NCBI RefSeq assembly: GCF_016765675.1
Contig: NZ_JAESWB010000371.1
Coordinates: 1-64,000 of the forward strand
DNA length: 64,000 nt
Origin: Neobacillus paridis
Lineage (GTDB): Bacteria; Bacillota; Bacilli; Bacillales; Cytobacillaceae
Reading direction: 5' to 3'
Part shown: positions 28,489 through 38,437 of the stretch, piece after piece
Numbering within the stretch: the stretch's first letter is position 1
Layout of the letters: each line of letters begins with the position of its first letter
Position numbers and translations under genes: made by a program
The notes under the pieces: generated by a model
Database searches by the model: none
Told to the model about the DNA's origin: nothing
Seen by the model: the letters and a program-made list of their open reading frames with translations, nothing else

Positions 28489-29805
28489 TCAGACATTTGT
28501 TTTTAAGGAAGTCAAGCCGGTTGCCGCGGCAATGGCGTCTTCGAGATCTTCGATGAGATCATCGACATTTTCGATCCCAATTGACAGGCGGATTAAATCC
28601 TCCGAAACGCCGGCTGCCTTTAATCCTTCTGCATCCAGCTGCTGGTGTGTCGTGCTGGCCGGATGGATGATCAAACTCTTAGCATCGCCAACGTTTGCTA
28701 CATGAGCCCAGATTTTGATCGAATTAATTAAGGTTGCCCCGGCCTGTTTGCCGCCTTTAATACCGAAAACAACCATTGAGCCTGCCCCTTTTGGGAGGTA
28801 TTTCTGAGCCAGTTGATAATCAGGATGTGACGGATGCCTCGGATAGGAGACCCATTCGACAGCAGGATGGTTCGTTAAATATTCGACCACCTTTTCGGTA
28901 TTAGCCACATGTTCTTTCATCCGGACATGAAGAGTCTCAAGGCCGAGCACAAATTGAAAGGCATTTTGCGGGCTAAGAGCCGGTCCTAGGTCACGCAACA
29001 GTTGAACACGGGCTTTAACGATATAGGCAGCGGCCCCGATGGCCTCGGCATAAACAAGGCCATGATAGCTGTCATCTGGTGTCGTGAAGCCCGGGAACTT
29101 CGGTGAATTCCAATCAAACGTACCGCCGTCGACAATAATACCGCCCGTCGTTGTCCCGTTGCCTAACAGCCATTTTGTCGCAGAGTGGACGACAATATCA
29201 GCACCATGCTCGATTGGCCGGCAGAGGTATGGGGTCGCAAACGTATTATCAATGATAAGCGGCACACCAGCCTCGTGGGCAATCTTGGCTACTTTTTCAA
29301 TATCCAAAATAGTTAAGCTGGGATTTCCGATCGTTTCAGCAAACACCGCTTTTGTTTTTTCCGTGATCGCAGCACGGAAGTTTTCCGGATCTTTCGGATC
29401 AACAAATTTCACATCAATGCCGTATTTCGGGAGTGTCACAGCAAATAAGTTGTAGGTGCCGCCGTATAGAGTGGATGCCGAGACAATTTCATCACCAGCT
29501 TCGGCAATATTTAAAATCGCTAGAGTAATCGCCGCCATTCCACTAGCAACCGCCAGTGCGCCGACACCGCCTTCCAGCAGGGCCACTCTGTCTTCAAAAA
29601 CAGTCGTCGTTGGATTGTGAATCCTGGTATAGATATAACCTGGTTCCGCTAAAGCAAACAGATTTGCGGCATGTTCCGTATTTTTAAATTGATAGGCATT
29701 ATTTTGATAGATCGGAACTGCCCGGGCCCCCGTTACCGGGTCTGGTGATAAGCCACCATGTACACTTAATGTTTCAAAACGATATTTTTTTTGATTCTCA
29801 GCCAT
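28489..29805 (-). CDS. metY: O-acetylhomoserine sulfhydrylase MetY
   Basis: A 438-aa PLP enzyme of the Cys/Met metabolism family that makes homocysteine from O-acetylhomoserine and sulfide. The PLP lysine is in [11 protein letters not shown] (about residue 208); the N-terminal FETLSVHGG and YTRIHNPTT blocks are typical of the OAH sulfhydrylase branch rather than MetI/MetC. Its own S-box lies upstream. It allows direct sulfhydrylation in methionine synthesis. Confidence 0.93.
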   Translation of the reverse strand: MAENQKKYRFETLSVHGGLSPDPVTGARAVPIYQNNAYQFKNTEHAANLFALAEPGYIYTRIHNPTTTVFEDRVALLEGGVGALAVASGMAAITLAILNIAEAGDEIVSASTLYGGTYNLFAVTLPKYGIDVKFVDPKDPENFRAAITEKTKAVFAETIGNPSLTILDIEKVAKIAHEAGVPLIIDNTFATPYLCRPIEHGADIVVHSATKWLLGNGTTTGGIIVDGGTFDWNSPKFPGFTTPDDSYHGLVYAEAIGAAAYIVKARVQLLRDLGPALSPQNAFQFVLGLETLHVRMKEHVANTEKVVEYLTNHPAVEWVSYPRHPSHPDYQLAQKYLPKGAGSMVVFGIKGGKQAGATLINSIKIWAHVANVGDAKSLIIHPASTTHQQLDAEGLKAAGVSEDLIRLSIGIENVDDLIEDLEDAIAAATGLTSLKTNV

Positions 29806-29837
29806 TCGACACTCGCTCCTTTTGTCACAATTTATAA

Positions 29838-29978
29838 AGAAACCCCCGCTTCATAAGAAGAGAGGGGGGACTCTTCTTATCTTTCAGAGCAAGCCGCTCT
29901 GCTGGATGTAGCACCGTGTTTATAACCGGTTGCCGGGCATCATTGGACCAGTTCCCTCCGCCGCTCGTGATAAGAATC
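29838..29978 (-). promoter_or_regulatory. SAM-I (S-box) riboswitch of metY
   Basis: The minus-strand leader starts TTCTTATCACGAGCGGCGGA, followed by GGGAACTGGTCCAATGATGC and CCGGCAACC, then GCTCTGAAAGATAAGAAGAG. A terminator with CCCCC/GGGGG stem and TTTCTTTA follows. It is the second S-box in the window. Confidence 0.93.
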
Positions 29979-30017
29979 TTTATTGAATTGTGTTTATTGG
30001 TAGAATATTTTAAAAAT

Positions 30018-30046
30018 ATCTTACCCGAAGTTTAATTCCGAGTCAA
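30018..30046 (-). promoter_or_regulatory. Sigma-A promoter of metY
   Basis: On the minus strand TTGACT (30046-30041), 17-base spacer, TAAGAT (30023-30018), placed about 45 bases before the S-box. Confidence 0.75.
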
Positions 30047-30055
30047 TAGGTTTGA

Positions 30056-30412
30056 TTAAATTATTTTTTCTAAATAGTGATCGGGCCTTGTTAAGTAAAA
30101 TATGGACTCGAGCAGCAATACCATTCTCAATGGGGCCACAACCTTTAAACATCCATTCCGTTCCAATAATCTCAGTCTTTCCTTGCCCTCCAACAGCTGC
30201 GCGATCGCCGGTTGACTGCCGGAAATCTCAAATCTTGTAAGGCTGTCGGATATTTCCTTTTCTACAGTGATTTCACCATTATAAAATACCAGTTGGATCA
30301 CCTGGCCGTCAGCAGCCAGGTTTATCCGGAAATCAGCCTGCTGAATAATGGCATGAAGATATTCTTGATTTTTCAATGCCTCGATAAAGTGGTTCACGAT
30401 TTCGATCATCAT
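30056..30412 (-). CDS. yusD: SCP2-like protein YusD
   Basis: A 118-aa protein with the shape of a small SCP2 sterol-carrier-like domain and sequence similar to B. subtilis YusD (IQLVFYNGEITVEKEI strand region). Function unknown. Its position between the met genes and yusE matches B. subtilis order. Confidence 0.7.
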   Translation of the reverse strand: MMIEIVNHFIEALKNQEYLHAIIQQADFRINLAADGQVIQLVFYNGEITVEKEISDSLTRFEISGSQPAIAQLLEGKERLRLLERNGCLKVVAPLRMVLLLESIFYLTRPDHYLEKII

Positions 30413-30616
30413 CTATCACTCCGGTTCATTACTCCTACTTACATATTCGGAATGGAAACCGGAAATCCTTTCATCTTCACTCGACCTTTTCTGCTGAAGT
30501 CCTGAAAAATATGTCGTTTTTTCGAAATATGTGCTGAGTGTATTCATTCTTTTCGGCATTCACTATTTCACCGTGAGTTGTCCGGATTATTGATTAAAAC
30601 CGAAATGACCACATAC

Positions 30617-30651
30617 AAAAAGCAGACACTTCTTAAGCATCTGCTTGTATT
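30617..30651 (-). terminator. Terminator after yusE
   Basis: On the minus strand GCAGATGC-TTAAGAA-GTGTCTGC is followed by TTTTT. Confidence 0.75.
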
Positions 30652-30953
30652 AACTCTTTATTTATTTTTTCCAAAAGAAATGGGACCGAGTGGAAGGCGT
30701 AAATGGTATCAACGATTTCCCCGTTCCGAATCAGCAGCAAGCAGGGGACACTCTCGATCACCAGTTTCTCAGCAAGATCCGAATAATAATTAAGATTCAT
30801 TTTCCCCATTTCTATTTCAACGAGGTGTTCCACCACCCCCAGCATTTTTCCGGCGAGCTGGCAAGTGCCGCACAATGGTGTGTAAAAATACACTAGCCCC
30901 GTTCCTCGCTGATTTAAAAATATTGATAAATCATTACGGTTCCATTCATTCAT
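30633..30953 (-). CDS. yusE: Thioredoxin-like protein YusE
   Basis: A 106-aa thioredoxin fold with the redox motif CGTC (residues about 28-31) in FYTPLCGTCQLAGK and the cis-proline block ESVPCLLLI. Cytoplasmic. The active-site sequence differs from the CGPC of true thioredoxins. It starts six bases after the yusF stop, so the two form an operon. Confidence 0.82.
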   Translation of the reverse strand: MNEWNRNDLSIFLNQRGTGLVYFYTPLCGTCQLAGKMLGVVEHLVEIEMGKMNLNYYSDLAEKLVIESVPCLLLIRNGEIVDTIYAFHSVPFLLEKINKELIQADA

Positions 30954-30959
30954 AAGCCA

Positions 30960-31319
30960 TTATCCCATTTCTAAAAACTCTGTATAAACATCAATATTAG
31001 CGCCCAATAAAACAGTCGCCAAATGATGCACCGGGGCTGTTGCGACTTCGCGGTACATCCGGTCTATATATAAATGTTCTGCATTAGGAAATTCACGCTT
31101 AAATAGCTTGCGGAGCCGTTCACCGGCCTCGTCCGCATCCACAAGGATATAGACATCCTTGTCATCGAGGAATTCAATCCATTCTTCCAATTTTGTATGA
31201 CTAATCGTCCCGTTGGTACAAATAATTTCAACGGGTTCCTTGACAATCCGTTTTACCCTATCTTTATCCGATTTTCCTTCGACAATAAGAACTTTGTCAA
31301 CATACGAATCATTCATCAT
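30960..31319 (-). CDS. yusF: Toprim-domain protein YusF
   Basis: A 119-aa stand-alone Toprim domain with the conserved Glu in VLIVEGKSDKDRV and the metal-binding DxD in YILVDADEAGERL. Small Toprim proteins of this kind are related to RNase M5 and OLD-type nucleases; the target is unknown. It is the upstream partner of yusE. Confidence 0.82.
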   Translation of the reverse strand: MMNDSYVDKVLIVEGKSDKDRVKRIVKEPVEIICTNGTISHTKLEEWIEFLDDKDVYILVDADEAGERLRKLFKREFPNAEHLYIDRMYREVATAPVHHLATVLLGANIDVYTEFLEMG

Positions 31320-31481
31320 CCATCACCTGGCAGAAGTGGTTTACTGTTAACATATTCTAATACCATGAAGTATGCTTCAACTATGTATGTTAACAATATC
31401 ATGATTGTCAATTTTAAAATAGTTTTTTGCCTTCAACCTAGTTTTCCCATTCCTAATGCAGGTAACGTGGAAATATCACCC

Positions 31482-31518
31482 AAAGAAAAAGCACCCCCTC
31501 AGGTGCCCTTTCTCCGAA
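31482..31518 (-). terminator. Terminator after gcvH
   Basis: GGTGC/GCACC stem on the minus strand (31505-31491), followed by TTTTTC. Confidence 0.65.
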
Positions 31519-31521
31519 AAA

Positions 31522-31905
31522 CTAGTCTTCTTTTATTAACTCTTCATATTGTTCAGCCGTCATCAGTTCATCAAGCTCGCTGCTATTTGATAATTCAACT
31601 ACAATCATCCATGCCTTTTCATATGGCGACTCGTTGACAAATTCAGGGCTGTCATTTAACTCTTCGTTTACCTCCACCACTTTACCGCTGATAGGGGAGT
31701 AAAGTTCCGATACCGTTTTAACAGATTCTACACTGCCGAATGGCTCGTTGGCGGTTAATTCATCGCCGACCTCCGGAAGTTCTACAAAAACAATATCCCC
31801 CAGTTCTGATTGTGCGAAGTGAGTGATCCCGACACGCACTTTGTCCCCTTCCACCTTCACCCATTCATGTTCCTCGGTATAACGCAAATCTTTTGGTATA
31901 GTCAT
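31522..31905 (-). CDS. gcvH: Glycine cleavage system H protein / lipoyl relay GcvH
   Basis: A 127-aa lipoyl-domain protein. The lipoylated lysine is in [15 protein letters not shown] (about residue 62). In B. subtilis it serves glycine cleavage and is also the obligate intermediate for lipoate transfer to other complexes, which links it to lipA at 7 kb. The ATG at 31905 follows GGAGGGA; the longer frame to 31944 lies upstream of that site. Confidence 0.95.
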   Translation of the reverse strand: MTIPKDLRYTEEHEWVKVEGDKVRVGITHFAQSELGDIVFVELPEVGDELTANEPFGSVESVKTVSELYSPISGKVVEVNEELNDSPEFVNESPYEKAWMIVVELSNSSELDELMTAEQYEELIKED

Positions 31906-31984
31906 AGCAAAAAATCCCTCCATTGTTTTTCTAAAATCTATCATCGAATATGATCGATTCCCGGAACATAAAAAGCCAGCTGAA

Positions 31985-32344
31985 TTATTTCAGCCATATT
32001 TTCTCATACTCATCCTCTTTAAAGCCAACTGTAACAGTTTGCCCGTCGGTTACTATCGGTCGTTTTAACAGCATGCCGTCAGATGCCAGCAAGTCCAAAA
32101 GTTCAGCTTCATCGGCTGACTTCATTTTGTCCTTGATTCCTAATTCTCGATACTTTTGTCCGCTGGTATTAAAAAATTTTTTCAATTCCAAACCGCTGCT
32201 TCGATAGAACTTCTCCAATTGTTCACGTGACGGTGGATTATCCACAATATGTATAGCTTCATAGGAAAGATGATGGGCATCTAGCCATTTCTTAGCATTT
32301 CGACATGTACCGCATTTAGGATACCAGTAAAAAGTCAGAGACAC
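31985..32344 (-). CDS. yusI: ArsC/Spx-family protein YusI
   Basis: A 119-aa ArsC-like fold with the CGTC motif at residues about 10-13 ([14 protein letters not shown]) and the KRPIVTDG block near the C-terminus. It is related to Spx and arsenate reductases but the conserved neighbour of gcvH and fadE in Bacillus, with unknown role. A small hairpin with a T tract follows at 31997-31966. Confidence 0.82.
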   Translation of the reverse strand: MSLTFYWYPKCGTCRNAKKWLDAHHLSYEAIHIVDNPPSREQLEKFYRSSGLELKKFFNTSGQKYRELGIKDKMKSADEAELLDLLASDGMLLKRPIVTDGQTVTVGFKEDEYEKIWLK

Positions 32345-32493
32345 TCAACCTCACCGCCTTTTACGAAAAATAAGCCCACAGGCCTCCATCTGAATAGTAT
32401 CATATTCTATTAGAAAATCCTAACAGACAAACCCCATCTCATTCAAACAATTTCGACATGATTCTCCGAAATCCTTCTTAGCCAAAAATAAAA

Positions 32494-32538
32494 ATCAACA
32501 GGGCCTCCTCATAGTATGGGAGGAAGCCCTGTTTTCTT
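32494..32538 (-). terminator. Terminator of the fadNAE operon
   Basis: CAGGGC..CCTC and GAGG..GCCCTG form a long stem (32499-32532), with T's on the minus strand. Confidence 0.8.
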
Positions 32539-32541
32539 TGA

Positions 32542-34323
32542 TTAAACGACAAAGCGTTCTGCGGCAATAAGGACATCAGCTGCTTCGCGTTTTTTCGCAA
32601 TCACGTTAATTGGGGTGTGGCGGGTTAATTTGCGAAGGGTAGATAACATCAGCCGCAGTGTATCGCCCTGCTCAACAGCAACAAGCGTTTCTTTGGCAAC
32701 GGCTTCAATATGATTGAAAGCTTCCTGGCAGAAGATTTGCGTATACAGAAGCTTCTGCTTGCTCTTATCTGCGCCGTCTTTGGCCTTTGCTTTTTCGGTC
32801 CGTAAGACAACGGATTCCATGGCGTAAACGTCAGAAATGATATCAGCGATATTTGCCAGTACCTCTTGCTCGGTTTCTAGGGCTTTACCATATTTTTGTG
32901 CGGCTAGGCCAGCTGCTAACAACGCAATTTTCTTGGCATTTTTGACAAGATATTTTTCTTGAGCAAGCGGCTCATCACCTGGTTCTTCCGGCATTAACAT
33001 CATGATTTCTTCCTGCAGCGCCAAGGCTTTTTGGAATAATGGAAGATCGCCTTTTAGTGCTTTTTTCACCAGTGTTCCCGGCACTAATAAACGGTTAATT
33101 TCGTTCGTTCCTTCAAAAATACGCTGAATGCGGGCGTCGCGGTAGGCTCTTTCAATCGGGTATTCCTGCATAAATCCGTAGCCGCCATGAATTTGCACGC
33201 CTTCGTCAACAACATGGGCCAATACTTCACTGGCAAAGAATTTATTTAATGAACATTCAATCGCGTACTCGGCAATTGAGTTGGCCACTTTTTTAATGTC
33301 TTTTGCTTCCTCAGTGGAAAGTCGGCCTTGGTTATCTTCATACAAGCCAACGGTACGGTAGACGGAGCTTTCTGCGGCATAGATTTCAGATGCCAATGTT
33401 CCGAACTTTTCTTTGGTTAAATTGAACTGCGAAATCGGTGTTTTGAATTGCTGACGGCCGTTTGCATATTGAATCGTCATCTCTAATGCTTTTTTCGAAC
33501 CACCGACAGACCCTACTGCCAATTTATAACGTCCAATATTAAGGATGTTAAAGGCAATGACATGACCTCTGCCAATTTCACCCAGAAGGTTTTCAACCGG
33601 AACCGGTACATCTTCTAGAATAAGCGTACGGGTGGATGAGCTCTTGATTCCCATTTTCTTTTCTTCGGCACCGGTAGAAACACCTGGAAAGTCGCGTTCA
33701 ACGATAAAAGCTGTAAACTTCTCACCGTCGATTTTGGCATAAACAACAAACACATCGGCGAAGCCAGCATTAGTGATCCATTGTTTTTCGCCGTTTAAGA
33801 TATAGTGAGTGCCTTCTGCATTTAATTTCGCCGTTGTTCTGGCGCCAAGGGCATCCGATCCGGATCCAGGCTCTGTTAAAGCATAGGCCGCCAGTTTTTC
33901 ACCGGAAGCAAGTGCCGGTAAATAGCGTTTCTTTTGGTCCTCGTTCCCGAATAGAACGATTGGCAATGAGCCGATCCCAACATGGGCGCCATGAGAAAGG
34001 GCAAATCCGCCACCGCCGGACATTTTCTCTGTTACCAGCGAAGAGGTGATTTTATCTAAGCCAAGGCCTTCATATTCCTCGGGCACGTCAACCGCCAACA
34101 GTCCCAATTCACCAGCTTGTTTTAACAGATTGACGGTAATATCGAATTCATGCTGTTCGAGGCGCTCAAGCACTGGCTGCACTTCTTTTTCGACAAAATC
34201 CTCGGCCGTCTTGGCAATCATTAAATGCTCTTCGGTGAAATCTTCCGGCGTTAAAATATCTTCATATGATAAATCTTCAATTAAAAAGCTTCCGCCTTTA
34301 ACTATTTTTTTTGTTTCAGTCAT
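32542..34323 (-). CDS. fadE: Acyl-CoA dehydrogenase FadE
   Basis: A 593-aa FAD-dependent acyl-CoA dehydrogenase, first step of beta-oxidation. It has the YALTEPGSGSDALG and QWITNAGFADVFVVYA signatures, a catalytic region ending QRIFEGTNEINRLLVPGT, and an extra C-terminal helical domain of about 150 residues that distinguishes long acyl-CoA dehydrogenases of this type. It is the last gene of fadNAE, 63 bases after fadA. Confidence 0.94.
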   Translation of the reverse strand: MTETKKIVKGGSFLIEDLSYEDILTPEDFTEEHLMIAKTAEDFVEKEVQPVLERLEQHEFDITVNLLKQAGELGLLAVDVPEEYEGLGLDKITSSLVTEKMSGGGGFALSHGAHVGIGSLPIVLFGNEDQKKRYLPALASGEKLAAYALTEPGSGSDALGARTTAKLNAEGTHYILNGEKQWITNAGFADVFVVYAKIDGEKFTAFIVERDFPGVSTGAEEKKMGIKSSSTRTLILEDVPVPVENLLGEIGRGHVIAFNILNIGRYKLAVGSVGGSKKALEMTIQYANGRQQFKTPISQFNLTKEKFGTLASEIYAAESSVYRTVGLYEDNQGRLSTEEAKDIKKVANSIAEYAIECSLNKFFASEVLAHVVDEGVQIHGGYGFMQEYPIERAYRDARIQRIFEGTNEINRLLVPGTLVKKALKGDLPLFQKALALQEEIMMLMPEEPGDEPLAQEKYLVKNAKKIALLAAGLAAQKYGKALETEQEVLANIADIISDVYAMESVVLRTEKAKAKDGADKSKQKLLYTQIFCQEAFNHIEAVAKETLVAVEQGDTLRLMLSTLRKLTRHTPINVIAKKREAADVLIAAERFVV

Positions 34324-34386
34324 GATTGTTTCCTCCTATTGTTATTTTTCAAACGGGACCAGGGGTTCCCTGGCCCCAACAATGCA

Positions 34387-35562
34387 TTAAAGTAACTCAA
34401 ACACTCCGGCGGCACCCATTCCGCCGCCAATACACATCGTTACGACACCAAATTGCTGCTGTCTGCGTCTTAATTCGTTAATTAATGTTAAGGTAAGCTT
34501 TGCACCGGTACAGCCAAGCGGATGGCCAAGGGCAATCGCCCCGCCGTTGACGTTCACTTTGTCTTCATCGAGACCAAGCTCGCGGATGACTTGGATCGAT
34601 TGAGACGCGAACGCTTCGTTTAATTCAAATAGGTCAATATCGGAAACTTCCAGGCCGGCCAGCTTCAATGCCTTGGGGACAGCGACAACCGGGCCGACTC
34701 CCATAATTTCTGGCGGTACTCCGCCAACGGCAAACGATCTGAATTTGGCCAATGGCTTAAGCCCAAGGGATTCGGCCTTTTCACGATCCATCACCATCAC
34801 GGCGGCCGCTCCGTCACTTGTTTGTGAAGCATTTCCGGCGGTTACGGTGCCTGACACCGAGAATGCGGGACGAAGTTTAGCCAGCGTTTCAAGATTCGTA
34901 TCCGGGCGGACACCTTCATCCTGGGAAAATTGAATGGTTTTTTCGACCAGTTTATTGTTTTGATCAACTGTGCGGATGGTGACGTCAACCGGGACAATCT
35001 CATCGACAAACTTACCTTCTTGAATCGCCTTAAAGGCACGCTGATGGCTTCTTACCGCAAAGGCATCCTGTTCTGCTCGGGTGATGCCGTATTTTTTCGC
35101 CACCTCTTCAGCTGTATGGCCCATTCCCATATAGTATTGCGGTGCGGTTTCTGCCAGTTTAATATTCGGGCGCACCACATGCCCCATCATTGGAATCATA
35201 CTCATCGATTCCACACCGCCAGCGATCGCCGTATCGGCATGTCCAAGCATGATCGACTGCGCTGCATAAGCAATCGACTGCAGACCTGATGAACAAAAAC
35301 GATTCACGGTGATCGCCGGCACTGTATGCGGCAGTCCTGCCAACGCCCCAATATTACGGGCGACATTATTCCCCTGCTCCGCTTCCGGCATCGCACAGCC
35401 TATCACTAAATCATCAATATTTCCTTCATAATTTCCGGCCCGCCTTATTGTTTCTTTTACAACCAATGCTCCTAAATCATCAGGACGTACAGTGGCAAGC
35501 GTTCCTTTTTTTGCCTTACCTACCGGGGTCCGAGCTCCGGCAACGATTACCGCTTCTCTCAT
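34387..35562 (-). CDS. fadA: Acetyl-CoA acyltransferase (thiolase) FadA
   Basis: A 391-aa thiolase. The nucleophilic Cys is in [12 protein letters not shown] (about residue 89), the active-site His in [15 protein letters not shown], and the second Cys in [13 protein letters not shown]. It catalyses the last beta-oxidation step. It lies 81 bases after fadN in the same operon. Confidence 0.95.
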   Translation of the reverse strand: MREAVIVAGARTPVGKAKKGTLATVRPDDLGALVVKETIRRAGNYEGNIDDLVIGCAMPEAEQGNNVARNIGALAGLPHTVPAITVNRFCSSGLQSIAYAAQSIMLGHADTAIAGGVESMSMIPMMGHVVRPNIKLAETAPQYYMGMGHTAEEVAKKYGITRAEQDAFAVRSHQRAFKAIQEGKFVDEIVPVDVTIRTVDQNNKLVEKTIQFSQDEGVRPDTNLETLAKLRPAFSVSGTVTAGNASQTSDGAAAVMVMDREKAESLGLKPLAKFRSFAVGGVPPEIMGVGPVVAVPKALKLAGLEVSDIDLFELNEAFASQSIQVIRELGLDEDKVNVNGGAIALGHPLGCTGAKLTLTLINELRRRQQQFGVVTMCIGGGMGAAGVFELL

Positions 35563-35643
35563 GCCATTCCCTCTCTTTCTTGCAATTTGTAAAAATACGA
35601 GTCTATTTTTTAAAGGGGCTGACCGTTTCTGCCCCAGTTCATT

Positions 35644-38031
35644 CTAGTTTCTTAACGGTTTCCCTTTTACAAGCATATGCTGCATGCGCTGCTGCGATTT
35701 TGGTTCCTGAATCAGGCTTAAGAATGCTTCTCTTTCAAGATCCAATAAGTACTCTTCATCGACTTCTGTCCCAAACGGCACTTTACCGCCGGAAATAACG
35801 TAAGCAATCTTTTTGGCAATTTTCATATCATGCTCGGAGATATAGCCGGATAGGCGCATCGCTTCGGCACCAAGCAATAATGTGGCATAGCCGGTTTCTC
35901 CTGTGACCGGTACCTTTCTGCGCACTTTCGGCTTATAACCCTGTTCATATAGAGCAAGCACTGCCTGTTTCGCATCATACAGCTGGTGATCAGGGTTCAC
36001 GCTGATCCCGTCGGATTTGCTTAGGAAGCCATTTTCACGGGCCTCTTCAGCCGAAGTGGAAACCTTCGCCATCGCAATCGTTTCAAACACTTTAATGGCA
36101 ACTTGCTGCAGATCATATGGCACACCGCTTGGCAGGTTTTCCAAGTGTTTCATGTAAAGCTCTTTGTTGCCACCGCCGCCAGGCAGCAAACCGACACCAA
36201 CTTCAACAAGTCCCATGTACGTTTCCGAAGCTGCCTGAATATGGGCAGCAGGCAGGCAAACTTCAGCGCCGCCGCCTAGCGTCATCGCAAATGGTGCGGC
36301 AACAACCGGTTTCGAGCTGTATTTCAGTTTTAATAATGCTTTATGAAGCTGGCGGACAATCAGGTCGAGTTCATAAATATTGTCGTCTTGAACTTCCATC
36401 AGCATCATCGCCAAATTGGCACCGACACAGAAGTTTTTACCTTGGTTGCCGATAACAAGACCTTTATAATTTTTCTCGACTTCATCAATTGCGTAGTTCA
36501 GCATTTGTACGATATCCATCCCGATTGCATTGTTCGGTGAATGGAACTCAAGCAAAGCGACACCGTCACCAAGATCAATCAAACTGGCACCGCTATTCTT
36601 TTTAATGACACCCTTTTGTTTCTTGATTTTTTTAAGGTCAATTACCTTTGGATTGAACTCAACTAATCGATATTCACCATGATGGTAGAAGAAGAGTTCG
36701 CCATTTTCTTCGATATAGAAGGAGGTATGGCCTTTTTCGAGCATTTCTGTCACCCATGCAGGAACTTCAATACCCGATTCCTGCATTTTTTGGACCGATT
36801 TTTCCACACCGATGGCATCCCATGTTTCAAATGGGCCCATTTCCCAGCCAAAGCCCCATTTCATGGCCCGGTCAATCGCGACAATATCATCGGCAATTTC
36901 ACCTAGAAGCTTTGCAGAGTAGACAAACGACTTGGCAAACGTATTCCAGAGGAATTGCCCGGCACGGTCGTTAGCATAGACAAGCGCTTTCAGTTTGTTT
37001 GCCGTTCCTCTTTCTTGTTTGGCAAGCTCAACAGCCGGTGTTGAAAGCTTTTTACGCGGACCGTATTCAAGTGTATTGGGATCCAGTTCGAGGATTTCCT
37101 TGCCCTTTTTCAGGAAGAAGCCTTGACCTGATTTGCTGCCAAGCCAGCCATTCTCAACCATTTTTTTCAAAAATTCCGGTACTTCAAAGACCTTCTTTTC
37201 TTCTCCTTCGACTTTCTCATAGACATTGCCGGCAACATGATAAAATGTGTCTAGCCCCACGACGTCAAGGGTGCGGAAGGTGGCACTTTTTGCCCGGCCG
37301 ATCAGCGGACCGGTGATGGAATCGACTTCCCCGACGCTTAACCCTGATTGAAGCATTTCTTGGACGGTCACTAACAAACCATAAGTCCCAATCCGGTTGG
37401 CAATAAAGTTCGGTGTATCCTTGGCCACGACAACACCTTTCCCGAGAACATCCTCACCAAAAGTTTTCATAAAGGAAAGAACATCCGAGTCCGTATATTG
37501 CGTCGGAATGACCTCTAATAATTTCAGATAGCGCGGCGGGTTAAAAAAGTGTGTCCCTAAGAAATGCTTTTTGAAATCATCGGAACGCCCCTCCACCATG
37601 GCTTCTACTGAAATTCCAGAAGTGTTGGAGCTGATAATGCTCCCTGGCTTACGGTACTGATCTACTTTTTCAAATACTTGTTTTTTTACATTTAGGTTTT
37701 CCACTACCACTTCAATAACCCAGTCGACATCCTTCAGTTTGACTAAGTCGTCTTCAAGGTTACCGGCCTCAATAAGGGCAAGATTTTTTTTCGTTGTTAA
37801 TGGTGCCGGTTTCTGCTTTAGCAGTTTTTGAATCGCTGTGGCACTGATGCGGTTACGCACCTGTTTATCTTCTAATGTAAGTCCTTTTGCTTGTTCTTCC
37901 TTCGTTAATTCACGTGGCACGATATCGAGTAATAATGTTGGAATACCAATATTTGCCAGGTGGGCAGCAATCCCAGATCCCATGACCCCTGATCCTAGTA
38001 CGGCCGCTTTTTTAATCAATCGACTCAACAT
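35644..38031 (-). CDS. fadN: 3-hydroxyacyl-CoA dehydrogenase/enoyl-CoA hydratase FadN
   Basis: A 795-aa bifunctional beta-oxidation enzyme. The N-terminal NAD Rossmann domain begins AAVLGSGVMGSGIAAHLAN; the hydroxyacyl-CoA dehydrogenase domains fill about residues 1-450. The enoyl-CoA hydratase domain is C-terminal (FCVGANLAMMLM and LGGGAEVCLPAA), the reverse of the E. coli FadB order. The ATG at 38031 follows GGGGGAG; the longer frame runs back across the operator. It is first in fadNAE. Confidence 0.94.
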   Translation of the reverse strand: MLSRLIKKAAVLGSGVMGSGIAAHLANIGIPTLLLDIVPRELTKEEQAKGLTLEDKQVRNRISATAIQKLLKQKPAPLTTKKNLALIEAGNLEDDLVKLKDVDWVIEVVVENLNVKKQVFEKVDQYRKPGSIISSNTSGISVEAMVEGRSDDFKKHFLGTHFFNPPRYLKLLEVIPTQYTDSDVLSFMKTFGEDVLGKGVVVAKDTPNFIANRIGTYGLLVTVQEMLQSGLSVGEVDSITGPLIGRAKSATFRTLDVVGLDTFYHVAGNVYEKVEGEEKKVFEVPEFLKKMVENGWLGSKSGQGFFLKKGKEILELDPNTLEYGPRKKLSTPAVELAKQERGTANKLKALVYANDRAGQFLWNTFAKSFVYSAKLLGEIADDIVAIDRAMKWGFGWEMGPFETWDAIGVEKSVQKMQESGIEVPAWVTEMLEKGHTSFYIEENGELFFYHHGEYRLVEFNPKVIDLKKIKKQKGVIKKNSGASLIDLGDGVALLEFHSPNNAIGMDIVQMLNYAIDEVEKNYKGLVIGNQGKNFCVGANLAMMLMEVQDDNIYELDLIVRQLHKALLKLKYSSKPVVAAPFAMTLGGGAEVCLPAAHIQAASETYMGLVEVGVGLLPGGGGNKELYMKHLENLPSGVPYDLQQVAIKVFETIAMAKVSTSAEEARENGFLSKSDGISVNPDHQLYDAKQAVLALYEQGYKPKVRRKVPVTGETGYATLLLGAEAMRLSGYISEHDMKIAKKIAYVISGGKVPFGTEVDEEYLLDLEREAFLSLIQEPKSQQRMQHMLVKGKPLRN

Positions 38032-38052
38032 TGTCTCCCCCTTCATAAGCTT

Positions 38053-38070
38053 TGAATGAATGCTCATTCA
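38053..38070. promoter_or_regulatory. FadR-type operator upstream of fadN
   Basis: TGAATGA-ATGC-TCATTCA is a perfect match to the B. subtilis FadR site (TGAATGAN4TCATTCA). It lies 22 bases before the fadN start codon, so a TetR-type FadR repressor relieved by long-chain acyl-CoA is expected to control the operon. The regulator gene is not in this window. Confidence 0.9.
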
Positions 38071-38240
38071 TTTTTCTGTTAAAAAAAATATGCCTGTGAA
38101 TGAGCCTTGTTATTACTAATAATAAAATATTTTGAAAAATTGTGCAATCAGTAAACGTGGAAAATTGAATTTTTTTTGAAAACTGACTTATCGCCATATT
38201 TTTGTTACCTTAGGGCAATCTATCGGATGAGGTGATAAAC

Positions 38241-38372
38241 ATGGCGAGAATGAAGAAAAATCCTTCCAAAGCCGGCGTAAGTGCAGCAAGCGTGAAGGGC
38301 AATGCTGGCCCCGGCCGAGAAGCCAGCGGGGTCGATAAACAAAACAGCCAAAACAATCAATATAAAAGATGA
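38241..38372 (+). CDS. yuzL: YuzL-like small spore-associated protein
   Basis: A 43-aa basic, Gly/Ser/Asn-rich protein with the core SKAGVSAASVKGNAGPG, matching the YuzL-like family of Bacillus. GAGGTGATAAAC precedes the ATG. It is too short for routine gene finders. Similar proteins are treated as minor spore proteins, but the function is not established. It is divergent from fadN and followed by a strong bidirectional terminator. Confidence 0.82.
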   Translation: MARMKKNPSKAGVSAASVKGNAGPGREASGVDKQNSQNNQYKR

Positions 38373-38421
38373 AGTAAGCGTGGGCCGGAACCTAATATGG
38401 TGCCGGAACACGCTTACCTGT
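38373..38421. terminator. Bidirectional terminator between yuzL and the symporter
   Basis: GTAAGCGTG (38374-38382) pairs with CACGCTTAC (38409-38417), and an inner GCCGG pair adds to the stem. Confidence 0.7.
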
Positions 38422-38437
38422 AAGCTCATTTTTGTAC

